A DNA stretch of 20,124 nt, from contig CAKQSF010000027.1 in assembly GCA_934272845.1 (NCBI GenBank), positions 1 to 20,124 on the forward strand. The letters run 5' to 3'. This DNA is from an uncultured Prevotella sp. GTDB lineage: Bacteria; Bacteroidota; Bacteroidia; Bacteroidales; Bacteroidaceae. A program made the translations under genes and the position numbers. Position 1 is the first letter of the stretch, and each line of letters opens with the position of its first letter. Under the pieces are notes generated by a model. The model was not told the origin of the DNA, did no database searches, and worked only from the letters and a program-made list of their open reading frames with translations. Shown in pieces: positions 6,277 to 13,641 of this stretch.

Positions 6277-7299
6277 TTATCTCATAAGGAACGAGAACCG
6301 TCCGATATTCTTCAGTGCCACACCCGCACCCTTTGCAACGCTGCGTAGCGGATCTTCCGCAATGTGGAATGGTATTCCTATCTTAGCCTGCAGACGTCTG
6401 TCAAGACCGCGGAGCAATGCACCACCACCGCTAAGGTATATGCCGTTCTTCACAATGTCGGCATACAACTCTGGTGGAGTATGCTCAAGTGCAGAAAGAA
6501 CTGCGTTCTCTACCTTTGCAACTGTTTTGTCTATGCAGTGTGCTATTTCCTGATAACATACAGGAACTTCCATTGGCAACGCTGTTATACGGTTAGGACC
6601 ACGTACGATATAATCCTCTGGAGCCTGATCTCCCAAGTCTGTAAGAGCAGAACCTACGTTTATCTTTATGCGCTCTGCCATGCGTTCAGAAACTTTCACG
6701 TTGTGCTGACGAGCCATATACTCCTGAATGTCAGCAGTAAGTTCATCACCTGCCACACGCAAAGACTGGTTGCTAACGATGCCACCGAGTGATATAACAG
6801 CGATTTCCGTTGAACCTCCGCCAATATCTACAATCATATTGCCCTCAGGTGCCTCTACATCTATACCTATACCTACGGCTGCTGCCATTGGCTCGAATAT
6901 CAAATAAACATCGCGTCCATTTGCATGCTCAGCAGAATCACGTACCGCACGCAACTCTACTTCTGTTGAACCTGACGGAACACCGATAACCATACGGAGA
7001 GAAGGTGTAAAAAGATGACGTCTCTTCGGTATCATCTTGATGAGACCACGCATCATCATCTCGCATGCAGAGAAGTCTGCTATGACGCCATCACGCAATG
7101 GACGCACTGTTTTTATGCGGTCATTGGTCTTCTCATACATATTCTTCGCACGGTCACCAACGGCTATCATCTGGTTGGTGTCACGGTCAATAGCGACTAC
7201 AGAAGGCTCATCTACAACGATTTTATCATCACACATGATGATGGTATTCGCAGTTCCGAGGTCTATTGCTATTTCCTGTACAAAAGAAAAGAAACCCAT
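6277..7299 (-). CDS. mreB: Rod shape-determining actin homologue MreB
   Basis: A 340-residue bacterial actin that forms membrane-bound filaments directing lateral wall synthesis. ATP-binding motifs are intact: phosphate-1 DLGTANT (13-19), phosphate-2 DIGGGSTE (158-165) and the adenosine motif YLSGGGALLRGLD (288-300). MGFFSFVQEIAIDLG at the start fits the hydrophobic membrane-contact N-terminus. Length is typical. It follows purH by 28 bases, so it is most likely expressed from the promoter at 8034-8065, and is followed by a terminator before mreC. Start at ATG 7299. Confidence 0.97.
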   Translation of the reverse strand: MGFFSFVQEIAIDLGTANTIIMCDDKIVVDEPSVVAIDRDTNQMIAVGDRAKNMYEKTNDRIKTVRPLRDGVIADFSACEMMMRGLIKMIPKRRHLFTPSLRMVIGVPSGSTEVELRAVRDSAEHANGRDVYLIFEPMAAAVGIGIDVEAPEGNMIVDIGGGSTEIAVISLGGIVSNQSLRVAGDELTADIQEYMARQHNVKVSERMAERIKINVGSALTDLGDQAPEDYIVRGPNRITALPMEVPVCYQEIAHCIDKTVAKVENAVLSALEHTPPELYADIVKNGIYLSGGGALLRGLDRRLQAKIGIPFHIAEDPLRSVAKGAGVALKNIGRFSFLMR

Positions 7300-7327
7300 G
7301 TTTTCTCTATCCTGACGTTAATTGTGA

Positions 7328-7930
7328 TTACTTATTGGTTTTCTCAAACCATGCGTTAATGGCAGTATCATAGTGAGAACTTACTCCGAAAGCGCGTGTA
7401 GCAAACTGTCTGCGCTCCTCTATGTCAGTCTCAGCACCCTTTTTGTTAAGAATATCAAGCAGCATGCCGTACTCTGCCTTTGAAGGCACAATGACAACAT
7501 CCTTGAAGTTCTTTGCTCCAGCACGTATGAGTGATATTCCACCGATATCTATCTTTTCGATAATATCTGCTTCGCTCGCACCGCTTGCTACTGTATCTTC
7601 AAATGGATAGAGGTCTACTATTACGAGGTCTATCTCAGGAATCTCATACTTCGCCATCTGATCAAGGTCACCTTGCAGTTCGCGACGTCCCAAGATGCCA
7701 CCGAATATCTTTGGGTGCAATGTCTTTACACGACCACCTAATATTGAAGGATATGTTGTAACGTTCTCCACAGCCTCGCATTCCAAGCCGAGAGACTCTA
7801 TAAACTTCTGAGTACCACCAGTAGAAAGGAACTTCACTCCCTCTGCATCCAACTTCTTAAGCAGTTCGTCCAGCCCATCCTTATGGAAGACACTGACGAG
7901 CGCTGTCTTGATTTTCTTTGTTTCTGCCAT
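7328..7930 (-). CDS. purH: IMP cyclohydrolase (PurH N-terminal domain only)
   Basis: About 200 residues covering the MGS-like IMP cyclohydrolase domain, which closes FAICAR to IMP in the last step of purine synthesis. Visible family motifs: KTALVSVFHKDGL, FLSTGGTQKFIESLG, GGRVKTLHPKIFGGILGRR, DLVIVDLYPFEDTV and IDIGGISLIRAGAKNF. Usual bifunctional PurH is about 500 residues; the AICAR formyltransferase half is absent, and mreB starts only 28 bases downstream, so it is not next door. The chain ends cleanly (SSHYDTAINAWFEKTNK), which suggests a naturally split enzyme rather than a recent break. The ATG at 7930 (MAETKKIKTAL) is preferred over a TTG at 7972 that would add a basic leader. A promoter lies upstream at 8034-8065. 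Confidence 0.9.
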   Translation of the reverse strand: MAETKKIKTALVSVFHKDGLDELLKKLDAEGVKFLSTGGTQKFIESLGLECEAVENVTTYPSILGGRVKTLHPKIFGGILGRRELQGDLDQMAKYEIPEIDLVIVDLYPFEDTVASGASEADIIEKIDIGGISLIRAGAKNFKDVVIVPSKAEYGMLLDILNKKGAETDIEERRQFATRAFGVSSHYDTAINAWFEKTNK

Positions 7931-8033
7931 TGTAGTTGATTTACGAATTTGTTTCCGTTTGTCACGTCTCAAGCAAAGAATTACGATAACAACCGCACCA
8001 ATGCTCGCGACAATTACTTGCTGTAATTGGTTG

Positions 8034-8065
8034 CAAAGGTAGCAAAAAAACGTATATTAGCCAAA
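8034..8065 (-). promoter_or_regulatory. Promoter of the purH-mreB operon
   Basis: On the minus strand: TTTG (8062-8065), 20-base spacer, TACCTTTG (8034-8041), an exact Bacteroidota consensus. Transcription would start near 8027, giving a ~97-base leader. The start region contains an inverted repeat CAATTAC-N5-GTAATTG (8011-8029), which could be an operator or 5' hairpin. Confidence 0.75.
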
Positions 8066-8112
8066 TTTTTGTACCTTAATTAATTGTATTTCCGCAAAAG
8101 TCGGGCTATTTG

Positions 8113-8143
8113 TTGTCTGTTATCAAGAAATATATTAACTTTG
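8113..8143 (+). promoter_or_regulatory. Promoter of rlpA-cca
   Basis: TTG (8113-8115), 20-base spacer, TAACTTTG (8136-8143), matching the Bacteroidota consensus; TTTG at 8109-8112 is an alternative with longer spacing. Start would be near 8150, about 20 bases before the rlpA ATG. Confidence 0.6.
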
Positions 8144-8170
8144 CAACGATAACAATTCCACTATAAGCCT

Positions 8171-8890
8171 ATGTTAAGACTCCCACCTCTTATCGGGCGA
8201 GTGGCTCTAATTACAGCGTTATTACTCCCAATAACGCTGCCGTCACTATGCCAACAGAAAGGAAAAGCATCATACTATTCACGTCGTGCTAATGGTTCAC
8301 GAACCAGTAGTGGCACACGCCTTAACAATGATTCCCTTGTCTGTGCGCATCGCACACACCCTTTCGGTACGCTTCTCACCGTGCGTAACCCTGCTAACGG
8401 GAAGGAAGTGATCGTAAAAGTTATAGACCGCGGACCTCACGCTCGCGGAAGGGTTATCGACTTGTCATACGAAGCGGCAAGAAGACTCGGCATACTTGCC
8501 GCTGGCATCGCACTCGTAGAGGTGTCTGTATATGATAATGCACCTATCCCATTCAAGCCCAAAGAACGTGGTATCCCAGAACTCGACATAGATTTGCCGT
8601 CTCCTGCCGATGAATATAACTCAAGAATGGAATGGCAACGTGAACACCATAAGGCGACTACGAAAGATAATGGAAAAGTTGTTAAAAAAGAAAACAACGC
8701 CACTACTAAAGAAAGTAAGCCTTCACATAATGACAATAAGGATTCGCACATAAAACAAACCACCCCATTAAAGGAACAAAAGCATAGCAACACTGCAAAA
8801 GACGCGGAGAAATACACCATAAACAACACACATCACGACAAGAAGGAACAGACTAATCGACCGCAAACAGTGAAAGAAAACAAGAAATAA
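8171..8890 (+). CDS. rlpA: RlpA-like septal ring lytic transglycosylase (double-psi beta-barrel)
   Basis: A 239-residue exported protein. A hydrophobic signal sequence (about 8-27) precedes the DPBB/RlpA domain (about 30-124) with GKASYYSRRANGSRTSSG, HPFGT (63-67), the VIDRGPH motif with Asp86, and GRVIDLSYEAARRLGI. Family members cleave naked glycan strands at the septum. The C-terminal half (about 150-239) is a Lys/Asn/Thr/His-rich low-complexity tail; the SPOR domain of many RlpA proteins is absent. The only Cys near the signal end (LPSLC) is a poor lipobox because Leu precedes it, so lipidation is doubtful. The stop TAA overlaps the next ATG by one base, indicating translational coupling. 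Confidence 0.88.
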   Translation: MLRLPPLIGRVALITALLLPITLPSLCQQKGKASYYSRRANGSRTSSGTRLNNDSLVCAHRTHPFGTLLTVRNPANGKEVIVKVIDRGPHARGRVIDLSYEAARRLGILAAGIALVEVSVYDNAPIPFKPKERGIPELDIDLPSPADEYNSRMEWQREHHKATTKDNGKVVKKENNATTKESKPSHNDNKDSHIKQTTPLKEQKHSNTAKDAEKYTINNTHHDKKEQTNRPQTVKENKK

Positions 8891-10356
8891 TGAAAGAATA
8901 TACTGATGCCGAACTGGCACAAATACTCGATAAAGACATCTTCCACAAAATCTCTGCCGCTGCTGATGAGTTGCAGTTAGAGTGTTATGTCGTAGGTGGA
9001 TACGTTCGCGACATCTTCCTCGAACGCCCATCTGACGACATTGACTGCGTAGTTGTTGGCTCTGGCATAGCCGTAGCAAAACGCCTTGCAAGCATGCTTG
9101 GCAGGCGAGCACACCTTTCTGTGTTCAAAAACTTTGGTACTGCGCAGGTTAAATTCTATCCTCCTGGAGTGAAATATAACCCTAACGACCCTGACAAAGG
9201 GGCTATAGAGGTTGAATTCGTTGGGGCAAGAAAAGAGAGTTACAGCCATGACTCTCGCAAACCGATCGTTGAAAACGGCACATTAGAGGACGACCAAAAC
9301 CGTCGTGACTTTACTATCAACGCCATGGCGATATGCTTAAACAAGAACAGGTTTGGCGAATTAGTAGACCCTTTTGGCGGTCTGGATGACCTGTGGGACG
9401 GCATTATACGCACACCTCTCGACCCTGACATCACATTCAGCGATGATCCACTGCGCATGTTGCGCTGCATACGGTTCGCTACACGACTCAATTTCTTAAT
9501 AGAAGACGAGACATTCGAGGCTCTTGAGCGCAACGCCCAACGGCTACACATCATCAGCGCAGAACGAATAAACGAGGAACTGAACAAAATTCTTATGACA
9601 AAGACGCCGTCACGAGGCTTTGTCGACCTACAAAGGGCTGGTCTTCTCGAAATTTTCCTACCTGAACTATCCATCATGGACATGGTGGAAACTCGCAATG
9701 GCAAAGCACATAAGAACAACTTTTACCACACTCTTGAGGTGCTCGACAACGTGGCACGCCACAGTAGCAACCTGTGGTTGCGTTGGGCGGCACTGCTACA
9801 CGATATAGGCAAACCTAAGAGTAAGCGCTGGGATCCATTACAGGGATGGACCTTCCATGCTCATAACACCATCGGAGCAAAGATGGTACCTGGTATTTTC
9901 CGCAGGTTGAAGTTGCCGTTAGACATAAAGATGAAGTATGTTCAGAAACTTGTTGACATGCACATGCGTCCAATAGCAATAGCAGACAACGAGGTAACGG
10001 ACAGTGCAGTGCGCCGAATGGTCAATGATGCGGGCGATGACCTGGACGACCTCATGACGCTTTGCGAGGCAGACATAACGAGTAAGAACGAAAACCGTAA
10101 ACAACGCTTTCTTGATAACTACCAATTGGTGCGAGAGAAGATTGACGACTTAAAGGAGCGTGACTTCAAACGGCTCTTGCAACCCGTAATAGACGGTAAC
10201 GAGATAATGCAGATCTTCAACCTCAAACCATCACGCGAGGTGGGCGAGTTGAAGCAATACCTAAAGGACGCAGTTCTTGACGACAAGGTTAAGAACGATC
10301 GCGAGCCTCTTATGGAGTTGCTCATGCAGAGAGCAAAAGAAATGGGAATAGCGTAA
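8890..10356 (+). CDS. cca: CCA-adding-type tRNA nucleotidyltransferase with HD domain
   Basis: A 488-residue class II nucleotidyltransferase that adds or repairs the 3' CCA of tRNA. The head domain has the GG motif YVVGGYVRD (33-41), catalytic aspartates D50 and D52, RRDFTINAMA (138-147) and DPLRMLRCIRFATRL (186-200). A C-terminal HD phosphohydrolase-like domain has H280 and H304-D305 (LLHDIGKP). Length fits Bacteroidota HD-containing members. It overlaps rlpA by one base and is expressed with it. A poly(A) polymerase of the same fold is possible, but this lineage normally has one such enzyme serving as Cca. MITE copy 2 starts 12 bases after its stop. Confidence 0.93.
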   Translation: MKEYTDAELAQILDKDIFHKISAAADELQLECYVVGGYVRDIFLERPSDDIDCVVVGSGIAVAKRLASMLGRRAHLSVFKNFGTAQVKFYPPGVKYNPNDPDKGAIEVEFVGARKESYSHDSRKPIVENGTLEDDQNRRDFTINAMAICLNKNRFGELVDPFGGLDDLWDGIIRTPLDPDITFSDDPLRMLRCIRFATRLNFLIEDETFEALERNAQRLHIISAERINEELNKILMTKTPSRGFVDLQRAGLLEIFLPELSIMDMVETRNGKAHKNNFYHTLEVLDNVARHSSNLWLRWAALLHDIGKPKSKRWDPLQGWTFHAHNTIGAKMVPGIFRRLKLPLDIKMKYVQKLVDMHMRPIAIADNEVTDSAVRRMVNDAGDDLDDLMTLCEADITSKNENRKQRFLDNYQLVREKIDDLKERDFKRLLQPVIDGNEIMQIFNLKPSREVGELKQYLKDAVLDDKVKNDREPLMELLMQRAKEMGIA

Positions 10357-10366
10357 AATTTATTCA

Positions 10367-10556
10367 TAAGTAAGTGTTCAAAATTATTTTAATATTTAAT
10401 ATAGGCTATTTTGGAGCAGATGGTTTCCCTGTTTGAGGTTTTCTGTCCCCTGGTAACGGGGGAACCGAAGGGGGTTAACGTGAACATTGTGACCGAAAAC
10501 AGGGGAAGCAGATGCCCGAAAGAGACTGTATAACAACATCGATATACATTTACTTA
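10367..10556 (+). mobile_element. MITE-like element, copy 2 (divergent, ~186 bp)
   Basis: Same family as the element at 1873: TA at 10367-10368, AGTAAGTGTTCAAAATTATT from 10369, and a decayed right end CATTTACT (10547-10554) followed by TA (10555-10556). The fold-back is kept: TTTTGG/CCGAAA, GCA/TGC, TTCCCTGTTT/AAACAGGGGA. The stem has C-G where copies 1 and 3 have T-A, a paired change. The tip differs, with about 40 bases of extra GC-rich sequence that can form its own CCCC/GGGG hairpin. It lies between the 3' ends of the convergent cca and GH2 genes. Confidence 0.65.
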
Positions 10557-10582
10557 TATGTAAATTACATATAAACAAAACA

Positions 10583-10622
10583 AAAAAGGACTTAGGATTC
10601 TTGTTAATCCTAAGTCCTTTTT
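10583..10622. terminator. Perfect bidirectional terminator
   Basis: Two 17-base arms (10583-10599 and 10606-10622), AAAAAGGACTTAGGATT and its exact reverse complement, with a 6-base loop CTTGTT. T-runs lie on both strands. It separates convergent cca (plus) and the GH2 gene (minus, stop at 10645). Confidence 0.9.
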
Positions 10623-10644
10623 CTATATTTTCTTATGAAAGGTA

Positions 10645-13641
10645 TTATTTCTTGTTTACCTTTTTAGATAGAAAGTCAATCTCAACAATTCTTAGTTCTG
10701 CTTTGGCTTTACTGCCCTTGCCGAGTTTATACTGTTCGTTGGCATTGCCAGCAGCCAGTTCTACCACCTGTCCAAAGGCTTCCTTGTCGCTGGAAGAACC
10801 AATCTGACGAATGGTGTAACGCTTTGCCTTTACCGGGTTAGCGATAAACAGCGAAACGTAACCAAGTGATTTGTCGGTGTTTCCCTTCCATACCACCTTG
10901 TCATCAGCAAGCACCTCGATAGGGTAAGAACGCTGACGCCAGCCTGCAAGTTTTACGCTAATCTCGTCAATGGCAGTAGGTTCCGCCAGTTCGTAGGTTA
11001 TCCATGCCGTAGAGAGTGTGCCATCGTTGCGCCATTCGCTCAATTCGTTGTCATCGTAAGATGCTTTTACGTCCGCACCATTGGCACCAGCGGTGGCAGA
11101 AACTATTGTTGCAGTAACCTTCTTGTCGGTATATGACGGTGTAGACGGTGTCTCACCGCGTGTTAATACGCACTTAGGCTCAGGCTGATTGCCCTCCGTT
11201 GACTGCCACGTCAGCACCGCGTCAGGCAGTCCGTTAGCCTTAGCGGTGAGCGAGATGTTGCCTGGTTTAGTGGTAGAACGAACCAGAACACGGCTCACGC
11301 CAGCCTCTACTGGCAGCAGAGTAGAAAGAATATAGTTGTCGCCATCAGGACTCTTGCCTATGCCTCCGCGCCATTCTCCCTCACCGTTGAGGCTCCAATG
11401 AATGAAGCGATTGTCAAGAGGGCAACGCTGTCCGGCCTTGTCCACAACCTCAACCTGCACCAGTGCGAGGTCGGCCCCGTCAGCCTTCATGCCCCCTTCA
11501 GGGTTCTGCATGAGCGTAAGACGCAGATGGTCTGGAGTTCCAGCGGTGGTATGAGAGGCAGTAGACTCTACTGTCACGCCGTCGGCGGCATAACTTACAG
11601 CCTTAACCTCGCCCTTCTCCCACTTCACATTTGGGAAGGTGTGGAGGAAAGAATACCTTGCGCTGTCGCTCTTACCGATGCTTTTACCATTGACAAACAA
11701 CTCCACCACGGGCGAGGTACTAACAACGTGAACATCCTTTACAGTGCCATCGTCGTAGTTCCAGTGACCAATGATGTGGCTTGCCTTATGCTGTAGGTCT
11801 ACCCATGAGCCCCACATCACCTGGTGAGCGAAGAAGGCGTCCTTCTCAATGCGCATCGCGTCTACCACGCCACTGGTGCGATAGTTCATCTCGGAGCGTC
11901 CGTGCGTGTTGGTATCAGAGAACACAATCTTCGTTCCGCCAGAACTAACGCGACGTCCCATGCCAGGTCTAACGACGTAATAGTCGTGCCAACGCTGTAT
12001 CAGTTCTATTGCAAGGTCGTCCTGGTTGCGGTTATACACGCTGGCGTCAGCCTTTCGGTAGAGCGGACCAGCACCGTGTTGGTGGAACGGATAAGAGTAA
12101 TCGTCCCAGTACATACGGTAACCCTCGTCGCGACAGTATTCCATTGACCACATAGGTTTGGCCCCCGACTTGTTGATGTAGAGCATTTCGCCACCATATT
12201 CCGCCTCGTCCACGTTCAGCATCTCACGTGAACCCGCTGCACGTCCTCCCTTAGGGTCATACATGTCACGTATGGCTCGCATCTCCTTCATGTGCTCTTG
12301 CGACACGGCACGATTGCCACTCTCGTAGAAAAGGATAGAAGGGTTGTTGCGATTGTATATTATAGCGTCGCGCATCAGTTCCTTTCGCTGCTCCCAGTGG
12401 CGTCCAGTGACGTCCTTTTCGGCATCACCTGCTGGCATAGCCTGTATCAGTCCCACGCGGTCACACGACTCTATGTCCTGCTTTGAAGGCGTTACGTGCA
12501 TCCAGCGCACAAGGTTTCCGCCCGACTTAACCATCAAATCGTTGCTGTAGTCAGACAACCACGCGGGCACATCGATGCCAACAGCAGGCCATTCATTACT
12601 TGTTCGTTGTGCGTAACCGTGCATCATGATGCAGCGATCGTTAAGAAACACCTTGCCATCCTTAAAGGCAGTCTTCCTGAAACCAGTTCGGATAGCGACA
12701 GGCGAGGAGTCTTTCACACCGTTACCGCTGAGCGATGTCTTCACGGTATAGAGGTAACCGTAGCCCCAAGACCAAAAGTGTGCGTTGGCTATGCGGCGTG
12801 ATGCCGTGAGCGTAACGGTGTCGCCAGCGTTGATAGTCTGCTGTTTTCCCTTGAAGAAAGCCACTCTCTTGCCGTCAGCGTCAAGCAGTTCCACATTGAG
12901 CGCAACCTGTTTGGCTGCGTTAGTGCTGTTAATGACCTGCGACTCGATGTTGACAGTCACCTTCTTGCCCTTAATGTCGTAGTCAGAACCATAGACATAC
13001 GTTCCCGTTGTGCCGAGATTGCTGTACAAAGGCAGCGTTTGGTAGATTCCATCGACCACGTGTAGTTTCACGTTCTTTACCAGTCCGCCCATGTTCATGT
13101 TAAAGTTCTTGTTGTTCCATTGGTAAGAATTGGGCGCAAGAGTGTTGTTAGGCAGGTTGTTTCCGTCCTTAGTCGTTGTGGCGTTTGCACTTGTTGGCAC
13201 CCCTTTCTCTTTGTAGTTCCAGTCGTTGTCGGTAAGAACCTCAAGGTAGTTCTCTTGTCCGAGGCGCATGAAAGGTGTGAGATCGAAGCCGAAAGCCATC
13301 ACACCGTTTTGGTGAATACCCACATATTGTCCGTTAAGCCATACCTCTGCAGCCTGTCGTGCGCCCTCAAACTCGATAAAGACACGCTTGCCTTTCCATG
13401 TAAGAGGGGCGTTAAAGCGTTTCGTGTAGCGGCATGTATCGTCAGGAAGACTTGCTATTCCCACGCGAAACGCCTCGTCTTCATTCCACGCACGGGGCAG
13501 AGTGACGCTCTTAACCTCCCCAGAATGTAGCCGAGACGACTTAGGATAGTGCAGGTTCCAGTCGCCATTGAAGTTTATATCTCTCTGTGCCATAGCAGTG
13601 ATGGCGCAGAGAGACAGTACGGTAGTTAGTATTTTCTTCAT
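10645..13641 (-). CDS. Glycoside hydrolase family 2 beta-galactosidase-like protein, acid/base Glu replaced by Arg
   Basis: A 998-residue exported protein (signal MKKILTTVLSLCAITAMAQ). Order: sugar-binding jelly roll (about 22-200), Ig-like (about 220-320), TIM barrel (about 320-620), an Ig-like/DUF4982-type segment (about 620-700), another beta domain (700-815) and an F5/8-type (CBM32-like) C-terminus (about 845-990). The nucleophile region WSMEYCRDEG is intact (E501). The acid/base position, normally Glu directly after GN, reads NPSILFYESGNRAV, so Arg444 replaces it; E440 is nearby. It is the second gene of an operon, with ATGA overlap after the PL11 lyase, so it probably acts on galactose side chains of rhamnogalacturonan-I in the periplasm or on the surface. 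Other GH2 specificities are possible. Confidence 0.85.
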   Translation of the reverse strand: MKKILTTVLSLCAITAMAQRDINFNGDWNLHYPKSSRLHSGEVKSVTLPRAWNEDEAFRVGIASLPDDTCRYTKRFNAPLTWKGKRVFIEFEGARQAAEVWLNGQYVGIHQNGVMAFGFDLTPFMRLGQENYLEVLTDNDWNYKEKGVPTSANATTTKDGNNLPNNTLAPNSYQWNNKNFNMNMGGLVKNVKLHVVDGIYQTLPLYSNLGTTGTYVYGSDYDIKGKKVTVNIESQVINSTNAAKQVALNVELLDADGKRVAFFKGKQQTINAGDTVTLTASRRIANAHFWSWGYGYLYTVKTSLSGNGVKDSSPVAIRTGFRKTAFKDGKVFLNDRCIMMHGYAQRTSNEWPAVGIDVPAWLSDYSNDLMVKSGGNLVRWMHVTPSKQDIESCDRVGLIQAMPAGDAEKDVTGRHWEQRKELMRDAIIYNRNNPSILFYESGNRAVSQEHMKEMRAIRDMYDPKGGRAAGSREMLNVDEAEYGGEMLYINKSGAKPMWSMEYCRDEGYRMYWDDYSYPFHQHGAGPLYRKADASVYNRNQDDLAIELIQRWHDYYVVRPGMGRRVSSGGTKIVFSDTNTHGRSEMNYRTSGVVDAMRIEKDAFFAHQVMWGSWVDLQHKASHIIGHWNYDDGTVKDVHVVSTSPVVELFVNGKSIGKSDSARYSFLHTFPNVKWEKGEVKAVSYAADGVTVESTASHTTAGTPDHLRLTLMQNPEGGMKADGADLALVQVEVVDKAGQRCPLDNRFIHWSLNGEGEWRGGIGKSPDGDNYILSTLLPVEAGVSRVLVRSTTKPGNISLTAKANGLPDAVLTWQSTEGNQPEPKCVLTRGETPSTPSYTDKKVTATIVSATAGANGADVKASYDDNELSEWRNDGTLSTAWITYELAEPTAIDEISVKLAGWRQRSYPIEVLADDKVVWKGNTDKSLGYVSLFIANPVKAKRYTIRQIGSSSDKEAFGQVVELAAGNANEQYKLGKGSKAKAELRIVEIDFLSKKVNKK

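Noticed and set aside
7931..8030. In-frame 5' extension of purH encoding a membrane-like stretch (VIVASIGAVVIVILCLRRDK)
   Set aside because: The frame is open but has no ATG or GTG, the only near start is a TTG at 7972, and the strong promoter places transcription start inside it. The ATG at 7930 matches the family N-terminus.
10369..10554. Repeat copy 2 as an integron attC-like site
   Set aside because: It folds back and contains GTTAACG, but lacks paired R/L boxes in the right order, and there is no cassette array or integrase.
11398..12801. Long plus-strand ORFs opposite the GH2 gene
   Set aside because: They mirror the coding bias of a well-supported 998-residue gene and have no recognisable protein features.
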